A stretch of DNA of 64,000 bases. Source: Ptiloglossa arizonensis (Eukaryota; Arthropoda; Insecta; Hymenoptera; Colletidae). The position numbers and the translations under genes are program-made. This document shows, in pieces, positions 57,977 to 64,000 of this stretch. The stretch's first letter is position 1, and each line of letters starts with the position of its first letter. The notes beneath the pieces were generated by a model. That model saw only the letters and a list, made by a program, of their open reading frames with translations. It did not search any database and was not told the DNA's origin. The stretch covers positions 4,774,001 through 4,838,000 of the forward strand of contig NC_135055.1 of the NCBI RefSeq assembly GCF_051014685.1, written 5' to 3'.

Positions 57977-60900
57977 GAAACGGAGAAACAGAGAAACGAA
58001 GGAAGAAACGGAGAAACGAAGAAACGAAGGAAGAAACGGAGAAACGAACAAAGAAACGGAGAAACGAACAAAGAAACGGAGAAAGGAACAAAGAAACGGA
58101 GAAACGAACAAAGAAACGGAGAAACGAACAAAGAAACGGAGAAACAAAGAAAGAAACGGAGAAACGAACAAAGAAACGGAGAAACGAACAAAGAAACGGA
58201 GAAACGAACAAAGAAACGGAGAAACGAAGAAAGAAACGGCGAAACGGAGAAATAAATGGGGAAACGAACAAAGAAATGGAGAAACGAAGAAAGAAACGGA
58301 GAAACGAAGAAAGAAACGAAGAAACGGAGAAACGAACAAAGAAATACAGAAACGAAGAAAGATACGGAGAAACGAAGAAAGAAACGGAGAAACAGAGAAG
58401 TAAATGGAGAAACGAAGAAATAAACGGAGAAACGAAGAAAGGAACGGAGAAACGAACAAAGAAGCGGAGAAACGGAGAAACGGACGAAGAAACGGAGAAA
58501 CGGAGAAAAAACGGAGAAACGAAGAAAGAAACGGAGAAACGAAGAAATAAATGGAGAAAGGAAGAAATAAACTGAGAAACGAAGAAAGAAACGGAGAAAC
58601 GAAGAAAGAAACGGAGAAACCGAGAAATAAATGGAGAAACGAAGAAAGAAACAGAGAAACGAACATAGAAGTGGACAAACGAAGAAAGAAACGGAGAAAC
58701 GGAGAAAGAAACGGAGAAACGAACAAAGAAACGGAGAAACGAACAAAACAAACGGAGAAACGAAGAAAGAAACGGAGAAACGAAGAAAGAAACGGAGAAA
58801 CGAACAAAGAAACGGAGAAACGAACAAAGAAACGGAGAAACGGGGAAACGGACAAAGAAACGGAGAAACGGAGAAATAAACGGAGAAACGAAGAAAGGAA
58901 CGGAGAAACGAACAAAGAAACGGAGAAACGGAGATACGGACAAAGAAACGGAGAAACGGAGAAATAAATGGAGAAACGAACAAATAAACAGAGAAACGAA
59001 GAAACAAGCGGAGAATCGGAGAAATAAATGGAGAAATGAAGAAAGAAACGGAGAAACGAAGAATGAAACGGAGAAACGAAGAAATAAATGGAGAAACGGA
59101 GAAATAAATGGAGAAACGAAGAAATAAACCGAGAAACGGAGAAAGAAACGGGGAAACGAACATAGAAACGGAGAAACGAGCAAAGAAACGGAGAAACGGA
59201 GAAATAAATGGAGAAACGAAGGAACAAACAGAGAAACGAACAAAGAAACGGAGAAACGAAGAAAGAAACGGAGAAACAGAGAAATAAATGGGGAAACGAA
59301 CAAAGAAATGGAGAAACGAAGAAAGAAACGGAGAAACGAAGAAAGAAACGAAGAAACGGAGAAACGAACAAAGAAATACAGAAACGAAGAAAGATACGGA
59401 GAAACGAAGAAAGAAACGGAGAAACAGAGAAGTAAATGGAGAAACGAAGAAATAAACGGAGAAACGAAGAAAGGAACGGAGAAACGAACAAAGAAGCGGA
59501 GAAACGGAGAAACGGACAAAGAAACGGAGAAACGGAGAAAAAACGGAGAAACGAAGAAAGGAACGGAGAAACGAACAAAGAAACGGAGAAACGGAGAAAT
59601 AAATGGAGAAACGAAGTATGAAACGGAGAAACGAAGAAATAAATGGAGAAACGGAGAAATAAATGGAGAAACGAAGGAACAAACAGATAAACGAACAAAG
59701 ACACGGACAAACGAAGAAAGAAACACAGAAACAGAGAAAGAAACGGAGAAACGAAGAAAGAAACGGAGAAACGAAGAAAGAAACGGAGAAACGAAGAAAT
59801 AAATGGAGAAACGAAGAAAGAAACGGAGAAACGAAGAAAGAAATGGAGAATCGAAGAAATAAATCGAGAAACGAACAAAAAACGGTGAAACGGAGGAACG
59901 GAGATACGGAAAAACCGAGAAACGGAGAATCCTAGAAACGGAGAAACGGAGATACGGAGAAACGGAGAAACAGAGGAACCGAGAAACGGAGAAACGGAGA
60001 AACGTTTCTCCGTTTCTTTGTTCGTTTCTCCGTTTCTTTGTTCGTTTCTCCGTTTCTTTGTTCGTTCCTCCGTTTCTTTGTTCGTTTCTCCGTTTCTTTC
60101 TCCGTTTCTCGGTTTATTTCTTCGTTTCTCCATTTATTTCTCCGATTCTCCGTTTGTTTCTTCGTTTCTTCGTTTCTTTCTGGTTACTCCGGTTCTTTCT
60201 TCGTTCCTCAGTTTATTTCTTCGTTTCTCCGTTTCTTTCTCCGTTTCTCCGTTTATTTCTTCGTTTCTCCATTTTTTTCTCCGTTTCTCCGTTTCTTTGT
60301 TCGTTTCTCCGTTCCTTTCTTCGTTTCTCCGTTTCTTTGTTCGTTTCTTCGTTTCTTTCTGCGTTTCTCGGTTTATTTCTTCGTTTCTCCATTTATTTCT
60401 CCGATTCTCCGTTTCTTTCTCCGTTTCTCCGTTCCTTTCTTCGTTTCTCCGTTTCTTTCTTCGTTGCTCCGTTTCTTTCTTCGCTTCTCCGTTTCTTTGT
60501 TCGTTTCTCCGTTTATTTCTTCGTTTCTCCGTTTACTTCTTCGTTTCTCCATATATTTCTCCGTTTCTCCGTTTCTTTCTTCGTTTCTCCGTTTCCTTGT
60601 TCGTTTCTCCGTTTCTTTCTTCGTTTCTCCTCTTCTTTGTTCGTTTCTCCGTTTCTTTCTTCGTTTCTCCTCTTCTTTGTTCGTTTCTCCGTTTCTTTCT
60701 TCGTTTCTTCGTTTCTTTCTTCGTTACTCCGTTTCTTTCTTCGTTTCTCCGTTTCTTTCTTCGTTTCTCCGTTTCGTTCGTCGTTTCTCCGTTTATTTCT
60801 TCGTTTCTCCATTTGTTTCTCCGTTTCTCCGTTTCTTTGTTCGTTTCTCCGTTTCTTTGTTCGTTTCTGCGTTTCTTTGTCCGTTTCTCCGTTTCTTTCT

Positions 60901-63421
60901 TCGTTTCTCCGTTTCTTTGTTCGTTTCTCCGTTTCTTTCTCCGTTTCTCGGTTTATTCCTTCGTTTCCCCGTTTATTTCTTCGTTTCTCCGTTTCTTTCT
61001 TGGTTTCTTCGTTTCTTTCTTCGTTACTCCGTTTCTTTCTTCGTTTCTCCGTTTCTTTCATCGTTTATCCGTTTCTTTCTTCGTTTCTCCGTTTCTTTCA
61101 TCGTTTATCCGTTTCTTTCTTCGTTTCTCCGTTTCTTTCATCGTTTCTTAGTTTCTCCGTTTCATTCTTCGTTTCTCCGTTTCTTTCTTCGTTTCTCCGT
61201 TTCTTTGTTCGTTTCTCCGTTTCTTTCTTTGTTTCTCCATTTCTTTCTTCATTTCTCCGTTTATTTCTTCAATTCTCCGTTTCTTTCTTCGTTTCTCCGT
61301 TTCTTTCTCCGTTTCTCGGTTTATTTCTTCGTTTCTCCATTTATTTCTCCGATGCTCCGTTTCTTTCTTCGTTTCCTGGTTTCTTTCTTCGTTACTCCGT
61401 TTCTTTCTTCGTTTCTCCGTTTCTTTCTTCGTTTCTCCGTTTCTTTATTCGTTTCTCCCTTTCTTTGTTCGTTTCTCCGTTTCTTTCTTCGTTTCTCCGT
61501 TTATTTCTTCGTTTCTCCATTTACTTCTCCGTTTCTCCGTTTCTTCCTTCGTTTCTCCGTTTCTTTGTTCGTGTCTCCGTTTCTTTGTTCGTTTCTCCGT
61601 TTCTTTGTTCGTTTCTCCGTTTCTTTCTCCGTTTCTCGATTTATTTCTTCGTTTCTCCAATTATTTTTCCGATTCTCCGATTCTTTCTTCGTTTCTCAGT
61701 TTCTTTCTTCGTTTCTCCGTTTCTTTCATCGTTTCTTAGTTTCTCCATTTCTTTCTTCGTTTGTCCGTTTATATCTTCGTTTCTCCATTTATTTCTTCGT
61801 TTCTCCGTTTCATTCTTCGTTTCTCCATTTGTTTCTCCGTTTCTTCGTTTCTTTCTTCGTTACTTCGTTTCTTTCTTCGTTTCTCCGTTTCTTTCTTCGT
61901 TTCTCCGTTTCTTTCTTCGTTTCTCCCTTTCTTTGTTCATTTCTCCGTTTCTTTCTTCGTTTCTCCGTTTCTTTCTAGGTTTCTCCGTTTCTTTCTTCGT
62001 TTCTCCGTTTATTTCGTCGTTTCTCCATTTATTTCTCCGTTTCTCCGTTTCTTTCTTCGTTTCTCCGTTTCTTTGTTCGTTTCTCCATTTCTTTGTTCGT
62101 TTCTCCGTTTCTTTCTCCGTTTCTCGGTTTATTTCTTCGTTTCTCCAATTATTGTTCCGATTCTCCGATCCTTTGTTCGTTTCTCCGTTTCTTTGTTCGT
62201 TTCTCCGTTTCTTTGTTCGTTTCTCCGTTTCTTTGTTCGTTTCTCCGTTTCTTTGTTCGTTTCTCCGTTTCTCTGTTCGTTTCTCCGTTCTTTCTCCGTT
62301 TCTCGGTTTATTTTTTCGTTTCTCCAATTATTTTTCCGATTCTCCGTTTCTTTCTTCGCTTCTCCGTTTCTTTCCTCGTTTCTCCGTTTCTTTCACGTTT
62401 CTTAGTTTCTCCGTTTCTTTCTTCGTTTCTCCGTTTATATCTTCGTTTCTCCATTTATTTCTCCATTTTTTTCTTCGTTTCTCCGTTTGATTCTTCGTTT
62501 CTCCGTTTCTTTCTTCAATTCTCCGTTTCTTTCTTCGGTTCTCCGTTTCTTTCTCCGTTTCTCGGTTTATTTCTTTGTTTCTCCGTTTCATTCTTCGTTT
62601 CTCCGTTTATTTCTTCGTTTCTCCATTTCCTTCTCCGTTTCTCCGTTCCTTTTTTCGTTTCTCCGTTGCTTTCTTCGTTTCTCCGTTGCTTTCTTCGTTT
62701 CTCCGTTTCTTTCTTCGTTTCTCCGTTTCTTTCTTCGTTTCTCAGTTTCTTTCTTCGTTTCTCCGTTTCTTTCTTCGTTTCTCCGTTTCTTTCTTGGTTT
62801 CTTCGTTTCTTTCTTCGTTACTCCGTTTCTTTCTTCGTTTCTCCTTTTCTTTCTTCGTTTCTCCGATTCTTTCTTCGTTTCTCCGTTTATTTCTTCGTTT
62901 CTCCATTTATTTCTCCGTTTCTCCTATTCTTTCTTCGTTTCTCCGTTTCTTTGTTCGATTCTCCGTTTCTTTGTTCGTTTCTCCGTTTCTTTCTTCGTTC
63001 CTCCGTTTCTTGCTTCGTTTCTTTCTTCGTTTCTCCGTTTCTTTCTCCGTTTCTCGGTTTATTTCTTCGTTTCCCCATTTACTTCTCCGATTGTCCGTTT
63101 CTTTCTTCATTTCTTCGTTTCTTCGTTTCTTTCTTCGTTTCTCCGTTTCATTCTTCGTTTCTCCGTTTATTTCTTCGTTTCTCCGTTTCATTCTTCGTTT
63201 CTGCGTTTCTTTGATCGTTTCACTGTTTCTTTCTTCGTTTCTCCGTTTCTTTCTCCGGTTCTCGGTTTATTTCTTCGTTTCTCCGTTTCTTTCTTCGTTT
63301 CTTCGTTTCTTTCTTCATTTCTCCGTTTCTTCCTTCGTTTCTCCGTTTCTTCCTTCGTTTCATCGTTTCTCCGTTTCTTCCTTCGTTTCATCGTTTCTCC
63401 GTTTCTCCGTTTGTCTGTTTC
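57977..63421. repeat. Satellite array A11
   Basis: The purine arm is 57977-60003 and the pyrimidine arm 60004-63421. The 8-mer block left of the axis is short (about 59885-60003). The module carrying GAAGCGGAGAAACGGAGAAACGG appears twice (near 58460 and 59490), accounting for most of its extra length over A8. The pyrimidine arm has the window's densest shortened or irregular monomers (for example near 60182, 62288 and 62395), suggesting an older or less homogenised tract. Confidence 0.95.
59995..60012. repeat. Palindromic axis of A11
   Basis: CGGAGAAACGTTTCTCCG, axis between 60003 and 60004. Confidence 0.92.
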
Positions 63422-63621
63422 GATTAAATGATTGTAATATTTATAATATCTATTATAAATCATTTGATCTATAGTTAAATTAGACACTAATACTCTAAAT
63501 ACATATTTAATATATTTTTTAATCTCTTTAGCCTCCAGAAGAATTTTATTTATACTATTTACTATATATAATAATTTACACAGAATCGGAAATAAATCTA
63601 ATTATTTATTTATAATAATTA
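63422..63621 (+). repeat. TIR, left end of S11
   Basis: GATC subtype with GATTGTAATATTTATAATATC, closest to S4 right but without its 10-bp deletion. Confidence 0.8.
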
Positions 63622-63630
63622 TTTTTTTTT

Positions 63631-64000
63631 CACTTATCTTAACAATTGGGATGTACTCTTTAAATGTTCGATTCATTTCTTTAATATACTCATTAAATTG
63701 AATTAATCTATTCTTTATAATAACTTTAATAAATTTAATCCCTATAATTATTATAGAACTCATATTAAAATTTAATAATGAAATTTATTTTATTTGCCTA
63801 ATTAATGTAATTATTGCCCCTATCATTTGCTTAAACAAAAAAATCAATCATAATAATTATAGGATATTCATCTGTTATACAAACATCTATAATAGTTATT
63901 TTTTAATAATTAACAAAAATACTTTTTTAATATATTTCATTTTATATTGAATAATTTTTTTAATTTTAATTTTTATATTTAAAATAATAAAGATTAACTC
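63631..64000 (+). pseudogene. nad2: NUMT: nad2 fragment in S11 (cut by window end)
   Basis: Plus-strand copy beginning CACTTATCTTAACAATTGGG. The LNW Trp (TGA) and the A-run frameshift are present. A one-base loss occurs in GTTATTTTTTAATAATT near 63896, downstream of IIGYSS. It continues beyond the window. Confidence 0.71.

Larger units (their letters stand above)
55925..60040. repeat. Inverted repeat D, arm 2
   Basis: End of A10, S10 and the purine arm of A11, the inverse of 43430-46990. About 555 bp of extra satellite lies in the A11 portion. Confidence 0.87.
63422..64000 (+). repeat. Spacer S11 (partial, forward)
   Basis: Left TIR and the first part of the NUMT; the rest is beyond the window. 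Nothing else is recognised. Confidence 0.85.

Noticed and set aside
1..64000. Telomere repeat or ribosomal DNA spacer
   Set aside because: No TTAGG-type telomere motif and no rRNA or tRNA sequence was recognised; the monomer differs.

Overview
This window looks like eukaryotic, very probably insect, nuclear DNA, and I found no gene I would defend. It is AT-rich interspersed sequence alternating with GA/TC-rich satellite. Its one recognisable coding remnant is a repeated nuclear copy of part of mitochondrial nad2 (a NUMT), read with TGA as Trp. The style of the remnant suggests an insect, perhaps Hymenoptera, but the order is a guess.

Layout: eleven satellite arrays (A1 873-1763, A2 4031-6760, A3 8734-13211, A4 15051-21621, A5 23584-27270, A6 29539-32059, A7 34329-39674, A8 41519-44936, A9 46661-51807, A10 53651-56253, A11 57977-63421) cover about two thirds of the window. 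They alternate with twelve AT-rich spacers (S0 to S11; S0 and S11 are cut by the window). The satellite monomer is a 20-mer, CGGAGAAACGAAGAAAGAAA, which itself looks like 8+8+4 built from the 8-mer CGGAGAAA. In all eleven arrays the + strand runs purine-rich first, then pyrimidine-rich, and the switch is always a short palindrome, usually CGGAGAAACGTTTCTCCG.

Each complete spacer is bounded by about 200-bp terminal inverted repeats (TIRs). Inside lie the nad2 NUMT at one end and a roughly 540-bp internal tandem duplication at the other. Orientation: S0-S2 forward (nad2 on +), S3-S8 reverse, S9-S11 forward. Length classes are full (2.27 kb: S1, S5, S6), one shared deletion (1.97 kb: S2, S4), one internal repeat lost (1.72 kb: S8, S10), and NUMT-truncated (1.84 kb: S3, S7, S9). 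Large segments are inverted or direct copies of one another, so the locus is a mosaic built by duplication, inversion and gene conversion.

The most economical reading is a nest of foldback-like units: a tandem-repeat arm, a TIR, a loop carrying captured mitochondrial DNA, a second TIR and an inverted tandem-repeat arm, abutting head to head at the palindromic axes. This resembles Drosophila Foldback/Galileo architecture, but no transposase is present and the link is inference. The very long open reading frames (up to 1028 codons, on both strands) follow from a 20-bp monomer with no stop codon in any of six frames, and I do not call them genes.
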